NCBI RefSeq assembly: GCF_018139145.2
Contig: NC_059481.1
Coordinates: 6,498,368-6,562,367 of the forward strand
Direction: 5' to 3'
Length of the DNA stretch: 64,000 bases
DNA from: Gymnogyps californianus
Taxonomy: Eukaryota > Chordata > Aves > Accipitriformes > Cathartidae
Below, one piece after another: positions 50,367 through 63,998 of this stretch; position 1 is the stretch's first letter; the number at the start of each line of letters is the position of its first letter. The position numbers and the translations under genes are program-made. The notes under the pieces were generated by a model, which saw only the letters and a list, made by a program, of their open reading frames with translations, ran no database searches and was not told the DNA's origin.

Positions 50367-52458
50367 AGGCCTGAGCCTTTAGCCAGTGTTTGTTCCCCTC
50401 AGGCTGCCTGACGTTACTCTTCCAATGAGAGAATCGATGAGAATTTGGCCTGAGGAGTAGAAGGAAGCCTTCGGCCTCTTTGGGCTCAATCTGCTGTCCT
50501 CTGAAATCTCTGGACAGAATCCCGTTAGTAGTGGGGGCCTTAAATCAGGTGCTTCATGGACACACAAAATACTTGCAAGCTGGACATGAAAGTAAAGTAC
50601 GAGCTAGTAAGGGAGTAAGGTCTTCATAACACTGGGAATGTTTTGCACAGGTAGAAACCCACAGGTTAATAGAAACCACAATAATCTCAATAAACATAGG
50701 TCCAGAGAGGCAAAATAACTGATGCTGATTGTAGATGGCTTTTCAGCTTAGTGTATTTTAAGTCTCTGTCAGTGTATTTGAAGAGTATTTGTTTTAGGGT
50801 ATGGCAGCTTACGCAGAGGATCACCAAACAGTATATAGCGTAGAATTTAAATTATTTCAGTAACAGACGCTAGTATCTATTTTAATTTGCACATTAATTT
50901 CCAGTGTATATGACTAAAATACTATATTGTTAAAAATGAGAGAAAAACAACACAAAGGTGTTTGTAAGTACGTTCTGTTTGTAGACTTAAGGCTGTATTA
51001 TGTTGGAATTTTACAAGCCAAGTTTAAATTGTAATATAGAAATTATTTTTATATTATTTTCAAAATATGCTACAGAGCAATATTTTGCGCCTTTATTATA
51101 AACAGGGTCATCATTTTAGTAGGTTACCTTCAGAAATGCTGGTAGAAATTAACCATGAAAAGAAAGCTTTGTAAATGTACTTGTTGTTTCTAACTGCTTT
51201 GTCTGTTGTGCACATCTGTATCTAATGCAAGTTGAATATACAAATTTTTTTTAATTGAAAAGCTTTAAATTTTTCTTTATATATTTTGGTACAACACTAT
51301 CCCTCTCTATTTAATTCCACTCTTCCCTCCAGTCCCTACCAATAGCCACTTTTATAAGCAGCTTCTGAATAAACATTCATCTGGAAAGTTTTGTTACCAA
51401 ATGAAACATTTCTGCGCAGATATTGATTGACTGGGGACATTCATAATACACCCTGAATCCGTTGGAGTAGGATTACTTTGCTTTTTTTAAAAACAAAATC
51501 AGAGATTTATTATTCCTTCAAAGTGAAAATCAAGAATTAATAACCAGTGCAATCATTTAGCATCTGTGGGAAGAAAATCACTCTAGATCACAGAAATGTC
51601 ATCCTCTAATTGGCAGATACATTGTGTCTTAATATATATCAAATATGCATTAGCTTCTTGCACATCAAAGTGTTCAGATTTTATTTCTTCATAGTTCTTT
51701 GCACTGTACATATCAATTACTGATGAACTGTGCAAAAAAGACTTTGCAAACTAATGCATATCTTCAGTTAGGAGTCAGTGTAGGTTTTAAAATTCCATAA
51801 CTTTTGTGGTTTAGTTTGTTGGGGTTTGTTTGTTTGTTTAAGAATTACTGTTAAGGTATGTCCTGCAACCAAAATTTTCAAATCTGGATGTCTAATGTTA
51901 AGATTCTGCATCTAGGTTTCTCCTAATAAATAGACTGGTTTTAAGATGTACTGAGCATCAATTTCTGTGGGAGCAAAAGCTCTTTCTTGGTTTCAGAAAA
52001 TCAAGTGAGCATTACTCCAATACATATTCAGGGCTTTTCTTTATTAGTCTACATTTCTTTTCAGTCAATGGAATTTACATTTTCTCTTTAGTGACTTTCC
52101 CTGTGTGAACAAATAATTGGGCTTATTCATAAAGTGATTGCTTGAGTATGGAGAGACTTGCCTTGTACCAAAACATCATATAATTGTCCATTTAACTGTT
52201 GCATTCTTAATGGGGCTAGTGTATTCCACTGATTTTTGAGGGGATATAAGACCTTTTTTTCTTGGATATCATGATCACTGTTTTGTTTGGTTGGGTTTTT
52301 TCCCTCGCAAGTGAATATGCTGTTCTGATTGCTGTTTTATCTCCCATTACCTGAATGCATGTACTGTACCAAGAGAATTGAAATGGCTGATGCACATTTG
52401 CACTGTGGAACACGCGATATGGGTAAAAGCCTCCATGTTCCAAACAGCCTTAAAATTA

Positions 52459-52482
52459 TGACTCTCTGGGGACTGAGAGTCA
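52459..52482 (+). repeat. 8-bp hairpin in the putative 3'UTR
   Basis: TGACTCTC and GAGAGTCA pair fully around an 8-nt loop. It could be an RNA structure in the 3'UTR or chance. Confidence 0.5.
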
Positions 52483-53074
52483 CTTAACTGGATGCAGCCT
52501 CTGTCCCACTTCCTCATTCAACCATGACTGTAAAACACTCTAGCCTGCTGTAGTCTACGTAACTGTATGCATATTCATCTGAATAACCTGTAATCTTCAA
52601 AGAAATTTTTCTTTAAAAAATTGTAATTCTTTGATAAGTGTCAGGGTGTCAGGAAACCTTAGTCAAAAGAGGAGATGGGGTAAAAATAGAGAGATAATGG
52701 TAGCTAGTGGAGTAACCATGGCACCAAAATACTAAAAAGAGGGAAAATAATTAAGATGTATCAAAAACTGTTTCCTGTCAAGACTGGAAGTTTTGTAGAT
52801 CTTCCCATATTCTGGGAAAACAGAGAAACGTTTTGCCATTCGTCTCTGCATCTAATGTAGTCTCTTACTTTGTTGCAGAGGTTTGCTATTGGGGAAGAAG
52901 GGAGAGAAAAATCACAAGTTTTTTTCCCTTCTTAAACAAAGCAAAGTCTACTCTAGTGGCAGAATCATCTGAGATGGCATAAATATGATCCAATGTTAGA
53001 ACTAAACAGTGCCTAACTCCTGTGCGTGAGTTATGTATTTCATTTTCATTTTGGCCCTTTCAAATGCTGTTTTT

Positions 53075-53093
53075 AAAAAAAAAAGGGGGGGGG
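53075..53093 (+). repeat. Homopolymer junction A(10)G(9)
   Basis: A run of about ten A is followed directly by nine G, a purine tract prone to slippage and sequencing error. Confidence 0.7.
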
Positions 53094-55786
53094 AGTTTAA
53101 AGAATAAGCTTGTATGATAGTGACCCAGTTCTTCCTTTGTTCACATGCAAAATCAATATAAACATGAAAATGGAATTACACTGGAATTGCACTTTCCCTC
53201 TCAGACAAGCTGAGAGGTAAAAGCCACCTTTTTAGGTAAATCCCATGTAACTGCTTTGCCACAGAATAAAATCAGAACCGCTTGGCACAGAAACTTTGCT
53301 TGGTGAAGCCTGACAGTATCTCGGGAGCCTGAGAGCCATGGCCAACCTAGCCAAAACGGAGCAAGTCTGGTCATTCTTGCCTTTAAAACAGATACAGTTC
53401 ATTCTGGCCTGTGGTGTCTGAACGGTATCTTTGCAGTAAAGATGAAGTGGAACATTGCCTTGTTGTCCTTTGCCTCCAGGTTTAAGTAACACAAAGCCTC
53501 TTCCCCATGCTTTTGGTTAAAGTATGCAGGAGATGTAGCAGCAAAACATGGCATCTCAGGCTCAGAGAATGCCCTATGTCTCCTTTTAATGGGCTTGCAA
53601 TCAGGTATGAAGTGAAACACAGCCATGTGGGCGTGATAGAAGCGCTCCCGTCTCTAGACTTTGCAAATTGTGTGCACTTATGTTTTAATACTAACAGAAA
53701 TTAAGCAATGATTGTTTATTTGCTCAAGATTCTGAGTACTGTAAATACAGTCTTTGTATAATGCACATAGTGCGTGTACAGTACAAAAAATGCTTTTCCC
53801 TTGGAGCCGCTCAAAGAGCTTTGCATGCACATGATACCAATCTCTGTTCATTCACCATAAGCCAAGGAGAACAAACAGGATTTAAGCCTAGATTAAATAA
53901 TGAATGGAATTAGCCACATAGACCTAAGCAGCTAGGAGTTCCCAACCATAGTATTCCAGGCCAGCTTTGACAGTTTTGTATAAAACTCTATCCCAGTGAT
54001 CTAGATTAGGTTTGTGCTCTTTCCTGGGGAGGAGCAATTACTTCTGTGTCTTTTCCAAGCCCATTGCTCTTACTCTGCTAACTCCTTGTTGCATTTGTAA
54101 TGTGCAGTCTTATCATGATTCAGCTATGAAGCAGTTTTTCAAATCTGTGTAGACTTCTTGTTTTATTATTGAAATCTATCTAGAGCTTTATTTTGCATTC
54201 GATTTTAAGACGTGAAATACTGTTATAAACTTTTCATAATGCCTTCAAGTTGACTGTTGTGTGGCTGAAAGACTTTGTTCTCCTTGGAAGGCCTCGTTCT
54301 TCCTCGTTGATTCTTGTGACTAACATTTTTGAATGGAAAAAGTTGAACGAAACATTGAACACATCGATGCTGTTTACATGTATTTCCACCATTTGGTATA
54401 CTTTATCTTTTTTGTTACACAATTCGGTGTTGTTAAAACCCAGTGCCTCTCAGATATGGGCAAATCTTGAAGGACAATCTGAATTATTATACACAAAAGG
54501 TACATGTAGCTAATTCATCTTAACTTTACTATTACTATTGTATAATATGCCCTCCCCAAATTGTTTGTACATCTTTTTTGCTATTGCTAACATTTTTCCT
54601 TTCATCTTCTACTTCCTTGGACAAATTCTAAAGCTCTTTGTCCTTAAAGCCTGTGGTAGATTTTCCAATAAAGAAGATTTAGCTTTCTCAATTCAGTTTG
54701 CATATAGAGTGGCTTGTCTCCCCAAACAGGAATTGAAATAACACCGATGTCACACCCTTAGTTTATAGAAGTTAATTTACTCATTAACTGAGGGTCTCTG
54801 TTCAATTATAACCAAAGCTAATTATATTAAGTTTAAAAAATCAGGACAAGTAATGTGACTCTTTCTAACAACCTAGCAAACTCAGCATTTTTAAAACTGT
54901 AGAAATGTACAATAAAAGTATTTGTACTTGAAGTCCATATTTGAAAGAAAGATAGTAGTTGGCTTTCACCGGGACTTAAGTAAATGTTAATAAGGAATAA
55001 AGCAAGTCTCACTGATTTTTGTTGGCTAAGAATTCAACTTCTTGGTAGTCATACCATCCTTCTCATTTTTCAGAGTCTGAGTTTCAGTTTCTTGTTGTCT
55101 TCTATAAATTTATACTATTTTAGCAAAGATTGATTTAGGATTTCAATGAACAATATAATAGATATATCAGAAATTTGTTTAAAGCTGAAGTGACTTTTCA
55201 GGTTTCTCTGTGTTTGACTTTCATGCAAAACTTACCCCGTATGAAAGGAGTGAATTTATCTTTTCCCATTCCCTTCCCTATTCATAATCTAAAGATGCGA
55301 CTGGTTGCAGTCACTTTCGTCTGCAAACAGTTGATCATTTTTAAGCTGACTGCCATATCGTGTTTAAATCCATTGTTCAAAAGAAACAGGAGCATTAATT
55401 AACGTTAAAGGATAATGAATATTTTTTTGTTGTGAAAAGTGTGAGTTCTTGAGAACCTTTTCTACATGCGGTTTTCATTCAAATTCAATTTAAATGTCAT
55501 TTTTAATCTGATCCATACTTTGACAAAGATGATGTGTAAGAGCTGTTTTTAGCAGTTGGATTGTTACTTTGTAAAGTATTAAAGCACTAAACCAATTTTT
55601 GCAATAGGTAGTAAAACTTGCTTTTGTTTTGAAAAACTTCCAGTTATACTGTCGCACTTTTTATAGCAGAACTGTATTTAATTTCTTTCTTTTATGAAAG
55701 ATTACTCAAAGTAACTGATAGCTCTGTAATCTGTGTGAATTGGCTTCTCCATTATTTGAAACTGAGAGAAGCTACAATGCCTATTC

Positions 55787-55792
55787 AATAAA
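55787..55792 (+). terminator. OTUD7A: Distal poly(A) signal AATAAA, best candidate end of OTUD7A
   Basis: The hexamer is followed within 25-60 bp by TGTTTGTGCTTTTTGTG, a strong GU/U-rich downstream element. After this point base composition changes and GC-richer intergenic sequence begins. Confidence 0.6.
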
Positions 55793-55810
55793 ATTAACTT
55801 ATTTCTAAAG

Positions 55811-58800
55811 TATCCGTTTGCTTGAATTCTTGTTTGTGCTTTTTGTGTACTCTCCTCAGTGTTATGCTGGGGAAACACTGGAGCCTAGAAAAGAAACAAG
55901 GGGCAAGGGGCATGCCGCAAACCAGGGGGGGTTAATTGGCTCACCACAAGCTTTTGTTCTGCTGCCACGAAGTTCACTCAGTTTGATTTCAAGATCAATT
56001 TGCATAAATTAAAAGGCTGTCAGACTCTGACAGTCTGAGGCAAAAGCCAGAAATCAGGCACTGCCAGGCCTGTTCAGCTGTCATTTTTACAGACTATTCC
56101 TAGTTCCTAGGCTCCAAAGGCACAAGGCCGCTGCGTGCACGGAGGGGCAGTGCTGCCGTGCCACTGTGCTCTTGTAGTACAGGCGGGGCTGTGATTGTCA
56201 CTGTTACCGTCCGCAGGACATCTGTGCCTGTGTAATCAGGCAGCAGACAGGGTATTTGTCAAACAACTATTTTTGAACTACAGTGTTTCTTTAGAGAAAT
56301 CCCAAGTGCTGAAGAAGTCATAGTAACGTGTGGTAAGTTGTTCCAAGAGTTAATTAACCATTTTTTAAAACACTTTTGTTTCTACCCTGATTTTGCCTAA
56401 CTCCACTTTCTGCCTTTGGATCTCATTTCACTCCTGTCTGATTGAGGAGTTGTCTCTTGCCCTTCAATTGCTTGTACCCTCTGATGGGGCCATCCTTTAA
56501 CCTTCTCTGTGTCAGGCTAAGCAGATCGTGCTTTCCGAGGCTGTTGCAAAGACATATTTCCAGTTCCTGGAATGTAATCTTTCTCATGCCTGTGCTTCAA
56601 GTCTCCTCCAGCCTTTTAACATCTCCCTTGATCCGTAGATACCAGAATTAGACTGAAAGCTTTTTGTGAAATACACTGCAGCTCCAACAAGAATTAATTC
56701 AGGCAGACTCTGCTGCAGACTGTATCAGACAGCCTCTCTTCTGATTTAGTCTCTGATTCTATATAAGAATTGATAGTGTCTGCATTTCAGTACAAGTTTA
56801 TTTCCTAACTGAAATTATTGTGTATTTATTCACAAAGATGTCTTTAGTCTTTCTGGCCATACGATGTACAAGGAACTCTCATTCAGCTGCTCTTTGACCT
56901 AGTATTTTTCAGAGTCCTTCCTTCCAGAGCTAGAGTACTCCATCGGGTGAGTATAGACAAGTTGGTTTTTTTCCTAAATGTCCGAGTTAATTTTGATTGT
57001 ATCAAACACACTTGGTTTGTTTGTACCCAGTTTACTGAGCAATCCAGATTACTCTGTAGTAGCATCCAATACGTTAATCTCCTAATATTATTAATAATTC
57101 TTTTAAGTACGTTCCCCTGGTGACTGATAAAACTATTAGTTAGTGTAGAGCTGGCCCTCTCTTGAGACAGTGGATTGGTGATTAAATATTTATCACTTAA
57201 ACTTCTAATCTTTTCAAGGAATCTAAAAAGGTTTCAAAGGGCCTGTTTTTATAACAAAATACCGACTTTTTTTATTTTACCCTTCTTTCATTCTTGATTC
57301 AAGTTCCATATTAACCATTTTATTATTGTGCCTGTGTTCACAGCGCGTGTTTACCTTCAATAGTTGCTGTTTAACATCATCTTGAATTTGAATTGGGGAT
57401 AAATCAGATAGTAAAATAGTTTGGGGAGGGGAGATAAAAAAATCTTTGAACATGTCTATCTGTTCTGCAGATCTCAAAGGTTTCCATCTACTAATATGCC
57501 AACCTGCCATGACGATTTCCTTTCTTCCTGGTGCAAACATACTGTACCTAAAGACAGAAGAGAAGCTAAGGGTCAGCATACCTAACTCAGTAGAGGTTAT
57601 GGACTTGCTCAAATCTGTGCATTTGCTGAAGAGTTTTCTTAACTGGCATGACTAGTTTCTAGGAATATGGTTCTTAAATATAAGGACATTGTAATATTAA
57701 ACTTATCTGCCTGGCTGATTGATACTGGAATTATTTTACCTTTATTGCAGTGGTACATGAAATAATTCTTGTGTACTTTTTTGCATTGATTTAAAGGCCA
57801 TAATCATGCAATTTGTTCAATATGATCAGATTCCTGAATCCTTCTAGAGCTTTATCAACTCCAAGAGGGCCTCAGGGAAATGCAGGGCAGACTTGCTTGC
57901 AGAACTGGAATTTACAATCAAGGAACACTTGGAGACTTCCCTGGGGGAAGGACATTAAAGCAACATGAGGCTTTACTTGTTGAAATCTAGCACTGGCTGG
58001 CCTCCCTGATTGGCATTTTGGCCAAAATCTGAACAGTCGAATTTCCTCAGCTTGTTTTGGAGATTTGTTTCCTTTTCACTGTGTGCTCAGAACTATCATG
58101 GATGAGTGTACAGTCAATCCAGAAGTTTGGAAAACAGCATTTCCATTTATGCTACTTGTCGCTAATCTCTCTTATAAAAAGTTTTAAAGAGGAAAACCGG
58201 TGTTTGTAAATAATGATTTCCTTTGGGTCACCCTGTCAAATGGCTCTGTTTGGGGTGAATCTTCTTCTCGGATGGCTTGCTCACTGCACTACCCTGTACT
58301 GCAGCCGCCCCTGGACAACTGTTACCATCTATTGATCTCCCGCTGTGGGGATGCAGGGAGCAGCGTTGGTATCACATACCGCTGCACAGAAAACTGGTGA
58401 TAGATGCTTATTTTTAATAGCATATAGTGAAATTTTGATTTCTTAATGAAAAGAGAGGAAATAGCCCACATCTGCAGAGTGCTGATAAAAAGGAATTCTC
58501 CCCAGCCTGTCAGCTTTGTCGTAAATTATTCCAATTTTCTTCTGTGGCATTTTTTTTCCTCACCAAATTAACTAGCATTTATACTTGATTTCTGGTAACT
58601 TCAAATTCTATCAAAAAAGTTACATAATTTACTCCTAATGTTGTTTACATGTAGAAATCATCTTTGCTATAGGAAAACTTTTTTTTTTTTGAGTTTTCAT
58701 TTGTTTGATTTCTACGCAGATGGCTCAGTTAAACTCCATGTGTAATTAGAAAATATTTCTAAAAAGCAGCATTTTTTGGAGCCCCCATGTGAATCAGATT

Positions 58801-61800
58801 TCTAAACCTTGCCATTTATAAGGTCAATAAATTTCAAGGAAGATTACTGACTGGGTAAAGTTTGCCCCTAGAACTAGAGGGTAGCTCTATAGCCAGAACT
58901 GTTAAACAGCATATCATATATGGGTTATCTAACTGGATTTTAATACTTCAAATAGTTCAGTAAGTAACTAGCTTGAAAACAAAAAGGTTTTATAAAATTA
59001 ACCATATGTAAGTGCATACTTGGTTTTACTTTATAGAACTGTGTTCCAAAACAGAGTTTTTCTCATAATATGAGGCTGTACTTCGCAGCTAAACTGTTCT
59101 CCAGTGAAACAGATACTAACTGTTCCACCTCACAGTGGGCCTTTTCACCCTTTACTATTCACTCTTAATATTTTCCCAATCATTTCTGAGTTATTCTTCA
59201 TTGTTTATAGTTCTGGTCTTCAGGTTCACATGTACCCGGTATTTCTCCAGGCTTTTCCTCATGTGTTCTACTTCCTGTGGTCTCCTTAAATAAATCTATG
59301 TATCACCCTGAGTTGTCACCACATTTGAAAGACTCCTTCTACTTATAACACAATTGCAATGTTTTTCTTCATGTAACCACACTTGCAAGAAAAAAGTGCA
59401 TTTTAAAGAACAAATTGAGTACCTTTCCCCAAAACTCCACCTAACTTGAATGCCTTGCTGAAATAAAGCTGTTAATATTGTTAACTCAGAGGAAGCAAAA
59501 TGAAAGTAGTTCAAGCAACCTAACATACCTATAAAACTCAGATCAAGAGCAAGTACCAGTCACGTGGGAAAAATTTAGTTTCTCCTCCCTGTTGTAGGGG
59601 CTGATTCTCCCTTGTCTAATTTCAGTGTACACTGAAAATGGTGACAACAGAATCACATCATTGAAAAGCATCTGTATTACAGTTACCACCTGGGAAGAAC
59701 ACGTCACAGATCAGGGACATACTGTAAATGGAGAGTGCATTGGAGATGTTGCCCCTCAGGGTCAATAATCTAAAACCAAAAAAAAGGCCAGAGGTAGGTA
59801 GAGTGGAGAACAGAGGGACATAAGGATCCTAAAACAGAAGTAGAAACTGTGGCTGACGTGCCAGCTGTGTGTCTCCTAGGAGTGACGATGAAAACTTTAA
59901 GGAGAAAGCAGACTTTATGGGGCTACACTGCGAGCTGATAATAATGGTTTACAAGATTGCTAAATGGCTAATCTAAATTCACAAAGTGCTGTGAATCTAA
60001 GACATAAAATGAACAAAAATATGGTTATTATTATTATTACTGTGACCATAGCGTTTGCCCAAATGTCTAGCTACATGCAGCCTAAGAACTAAGAGAAATC
60101 TGATGAAGCAAAGACCTGAGCTTCTGGGGCTGGAGAGATTCCTAAAGGATTCTTGGCCTCCCTCTGTTGTGCCCCACTTTACACTTGCAAGATGAAAATA
60201 CTGTCTTTCTGCACAGAAACATGTTAAGTCACTCTGTTCACTCAAGAAGGTCACAGAACCATCTGAATAGAAAAGCCATGTGTCTCAGCACTGTGCAGTC
60301 ATACTGAATTTACTTTCTTCATTCTACAGCAAATCATCTTCAGGATGCCTACAAAGGTTGAAAACTGTTGGAGTGACTGGAATGAAAGCAAGGCAGACTC
60401 AAGCATCCATACCTCTTATGCAAGATGCAACAGCATGTAAGTCGTAGTATATTCAAGTTTTTTTGAAATATAAAATACCACGCATTAGACTTCATCTGCC
60501 AATTATAATAAAAACCCCTGATCATTGAACTGAAGTGAGTAGGAAGGAGGTGGAGCAAATGGCAGTGGCTAGCGTAGGACCCACTTATTAATACATTTTA
60601 ATGAGTAAGTATGTGAGTATATTTACCATAGGTAGACCAGAGAAAGCTGCCTACATAAGGCCCCGCCTATGTAAGATGGGTAGGAGCAGCAAGTAAACTC
60701 TTTGGCACAGTTACAGAGAGAGCAAACATCCTGTCTGGCCCCATGAAATCTGTTGTTAAACCTCACAGATGATCCTTACTTCCACAAGTCAGTGTCCATG
60801 CCGTTTGAGACTGCATTAGATCAAACCTCATTCCTCCTGAGGCAGACGCTGCTGTCAGCTCAGTATCTGTCATCTGCTCTGTCCCGACTGGCTCTTCAGT
60901 TATGTGAGCTGCCCCAAAGGTCACCAGGTGCTCCTGCCCCATAGCAAATGCTGACAGCACAGGAAGATAGATCTTCACAACTGCCATTTTATATGCACTT
61001 TCTGTTGCTTGTATGTGTCCCCAGCAGAGTACTTTTGGCATACTGATAAACATCATACAAAAGAGTCCCATTAGATTTGAAGTCCAATTTCCTGCCTAGA
61101 CTGGGGAGGAGTTTCGATTTCTCTGCTTTAGAACTGAACTTGATTTGAAGGTAAGTACAAAACATTGGAATTAGTAAGTGATGGGAATATAACTGCAGGG
61201 GAAAATTCCTCTGTCTCTTTTTGCAGTGCTCATGGGTAATGTTCTCCAATTGGCATAATTTATGTGAACAGAGAAGAATCACGAGTTGAATTTGGTATCA
61301 CAGTCAGTTGTAAAATCTGTTACTGACTTCTTGTCTTCTGCACGGTATTCCAGGAAAACATAAAACCAGCAAATGTACCATCTAGAGGATTTTAAATGTT
61401 GGCAGAAGGTTCGTGTAAAAAATGTTGCTTTTCTTCTTTAAAGAAAGTTTTTCAACTTAAATTACAAAGAAAAAAGGAAGTTGTTTCCAGACATGAACTC
61501 AAATTATGGATGTGTTACTACATAAAAAAACCAACTACTCCCTGACTTTTTCAACAAAGTTTGAACAGCTCCATAGCCCTTTCTTTCTGAGAAGCTGACA
61601 CATCACTTGTGTTGATAACTTTCCAGAATTTCCAGGTTCTAGCTGGGATTTAATATAGTAACCAACAATTTGCAGAAGGCTGCTTAATATGTTACCAAGC
61701 ATGTAATAAATTTGCCATCAGAACTAAAGAGTTTGTAGGGTTGAGGGAGTGGGACACATCCATGAAGGAAGGCAGCATTAAGGCAGGGCTGTGCTTACAG

Positions 61801-63403
61801 GCAGACAGTGCTAATTCTGCTCCAAGGTCCAGATCTTTTATCCGGAGCAGAATCTGGCTAAGGAGGAAAGCGCCCATCCTGTGTTCATGTCGGCTCCATG
61901 CATACGTCTCTGGGAGGTACTCACAGATGTCAATGGCAGTGGTGGCTGTTAGGTACTTGTCACCTGAGAGTTGGATGAACTCACTGAGCTCATTTCCCAC
62001 ATAGCAATTAAATCTATTGCTGTCTGATGGCCTTTGAGGTATTTGCTGTGTCTCTGGCTTAGATTTGGACAGACAAGAGGGGACTATGTGTCTTTATAAC
62101 TGATGAAACCTGTACCGCAGCTAGTCTGCTTTGCCTTTGGCTTCTGCTGTTCATACAATGACTCTTGTTTTTTGAGGAAATTATTAGAGAAGCCAGGAGC
62201 TCATTACCTGTAGTATAAATATCTCATGAATCTGGGCTTCTAACATTTGTGGACAATAATGCTGTAACAATTTATTATCAAGTAACTGAAAGCAAATACA
62301 AAATATAAATGCTTCAGCATCACTTTTACTGTATAGTGCTTCATATCATTAAAACATGGCTAGCACCAAGTAGTTCAAATGCTCATTACCCTGTCACATC
62401 TGCAAACCTTTTTAAAATTAGAAATACTATTCATTAGAAAAGACACTCCATAGCATGTCCTTATTCTTCCAATTGTTTTATCATTCATGGGAGATGACAT
62501 TTACCTCCCTGAGCTTAGAAATCAAGAGATCCTCATCCAGCAGGTTTGCAAAGAGGTTCTGTGTAATTAGAGACAGGGGGGCAAGTGTTTATCAGGCAGA
62601 AAAGGTATGATTAGGAAATTGTACTGAATAATTCCCAGGGATTTTTCCTAGCAACAGCCCTTCTCAGACTGCAGTCACACTTACAGAAAATAGCAGTTCT
62701 AAGTTAAAAAGATCATTTTTGTGTGATACTCCCCAAAGCAAAGAGGCAACTCTTTTTAGAGGCACCTAAAAGGGAGGTACTGCTTTAGATATTGACCGCT
62801 GCCCCCTGACATGTTTCACTTCTGTTAGATATTTCACAAAAATGTTCCCTGTGGTGTCAGGAATTTACAAGCTGGGCTCAGTCTAAGATGAGGTGACCCC
62901 TACAGTATAAAAATTTGTGTGTGTAATGGTGAACGTGGATTGTGGTTGGACAGTAGGGAGCTAGAGTGTTTTTCCTTGGAGGAGGGCGAAGATGCCGTTC
63001 ATGTCTGTGTTGATTGCAAGGTGCTGTGCAGCAGATGCTGAGCAGGCAAGCAAGGAGGCCCTGCTCTGAAGCAGTTGCTGTTCAGAGTGAGGTGGGATGT
63101 GAACACACAAACAGAAGATGACTAAGGAAAGGCTTTTTTCTTCTACAGGCAATGGTAACATTAACACTGATAGAAGACTGTGTCGTAAGTCTGAGGGATG
63201 TGAATCTAAACCATTGCTATCAGTAAAATTAGAGCTGAACTTTGAAAGCATTGCACACATTGTTCCATCATGTTTCAACTCCCATATCCAAGAGGGCGGG
63301 TTTTTTTTCTGAGAACCTCCCATCTTAGTTCATAAAACAGATTTTCTAGCCTTATAATGGCCCTGTACTTCAGGCAAATTCTTTTAAGGGCTTGGTGAGG
63401 GTG
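55811..63403. other. Intergenic region without a recognisable gene
   Basis: It holds a GC-richer patch (about 55860-56250), then mixed AT-rich DNA. Part of 56400-57250 reads like a very old interspersed repeat in reverse orientation, but I cannot name it. Frames at 57277-57612 and 61692-62004 have no splice context, known domain or family match that I can see. No CpG island or promoter is evident. Confidence 0.6.
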
Positions 63404-63998
63404 TGTCCTGGTTTCAGCTGGGACAGAGTTAATTTTCTTCTTAGTAGCTGGTACAGTGCTGTGTTTTGGATTTAGTGTGAGAATAATGTTGATAACACTC
63501 TGATGTTTTAGTTGTTGCTAAGTAGCACTTATCTTAAGCCAAGGATTTTTCAGTCTCCCATGCTCTGCCAGCAAGCAGGTGTGCAAGAAGCTGGGAGGGA
63601 GCATGGCCAGGACAGCTGACCTGAACTAGCCAAAGGGGTATTCCATACCATAGAACATCATGCTCAGTATATAAACTGGGGGAAGCTGGCCAGGACATGC
63701 AGATCGCTGCTTGGGCATCAGTCAGCGGGTGGTGAGCAACTGCATTGTGCATCACTTGTCTTTTCTTGGGTGTTATTTCCTTTTTTTTCTTTTTTTTTGT
63801 TATATTCATTTTCATTACAATTATTATTATATATTATTATTATTATTCTTAGTTAGCAGTGTATTTTATTTTACTTTAGTTATTAAACTGTTCTTAACCC
63901 ACGAGTTTTACTTTTTTCCTCCTCCCCACCCCACTGGGAGAGGGGAGGGGGAAGCGGCTGCGTGGTGCTTAGTTGCTGGCTGGGGTTAAACCATGACA
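63404..63998 (+). mobile_element. LTR of the same avian ERV family, sense orientation, at window edge
   Basis: It starts TGTCCTGGTTTCAGCTGGGA and ends GGTTAAACCATGACA. It is 595 bp long, with a TATATAA box (63668-63674), an ATTAAA poly(A) signal (63882-63887) and an ATT-rich patch near 63815-63848. It is the inverted counterpart of 29601-30179. Only two bases (GG) follow it in the window; the five bases before it are GGGTG, so a GGGTG duplication (solo LTR) and the start of an internal provirus are both possible. Confidence 0.92.

Larger units (their letters stand above)
45768..55810 (+). other. OTUD7A: Putative ~10 kb OTUD7A 3'UTR with alternative poly(A) sites
   Basis: From the stop codon on, no young CR1 or LTR interrupts the sequence for 10 kb, in contrast to the introns. 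AATAAA occurs early (45857-45862), at several places in between (near 46980, 49660, 51368 and 54912), and at 55787-55792, where a GU-rich stretch follows as at a true cleavage site. Pumilio-type UGUANAUA words are present (TGTAGATA at 50185, TGTAAATA at 53740), as are many ATTTA words. The far end is inferred; transcription itself cannot be seen in the sequence. Confidence 0.55.

Noticed and set aside
57277..57612. 111-codon frame on the - strand downstream of OTUD7A
   Set aside because: No known domain, no splice context, and a shorter frame overlaps on the other strand.
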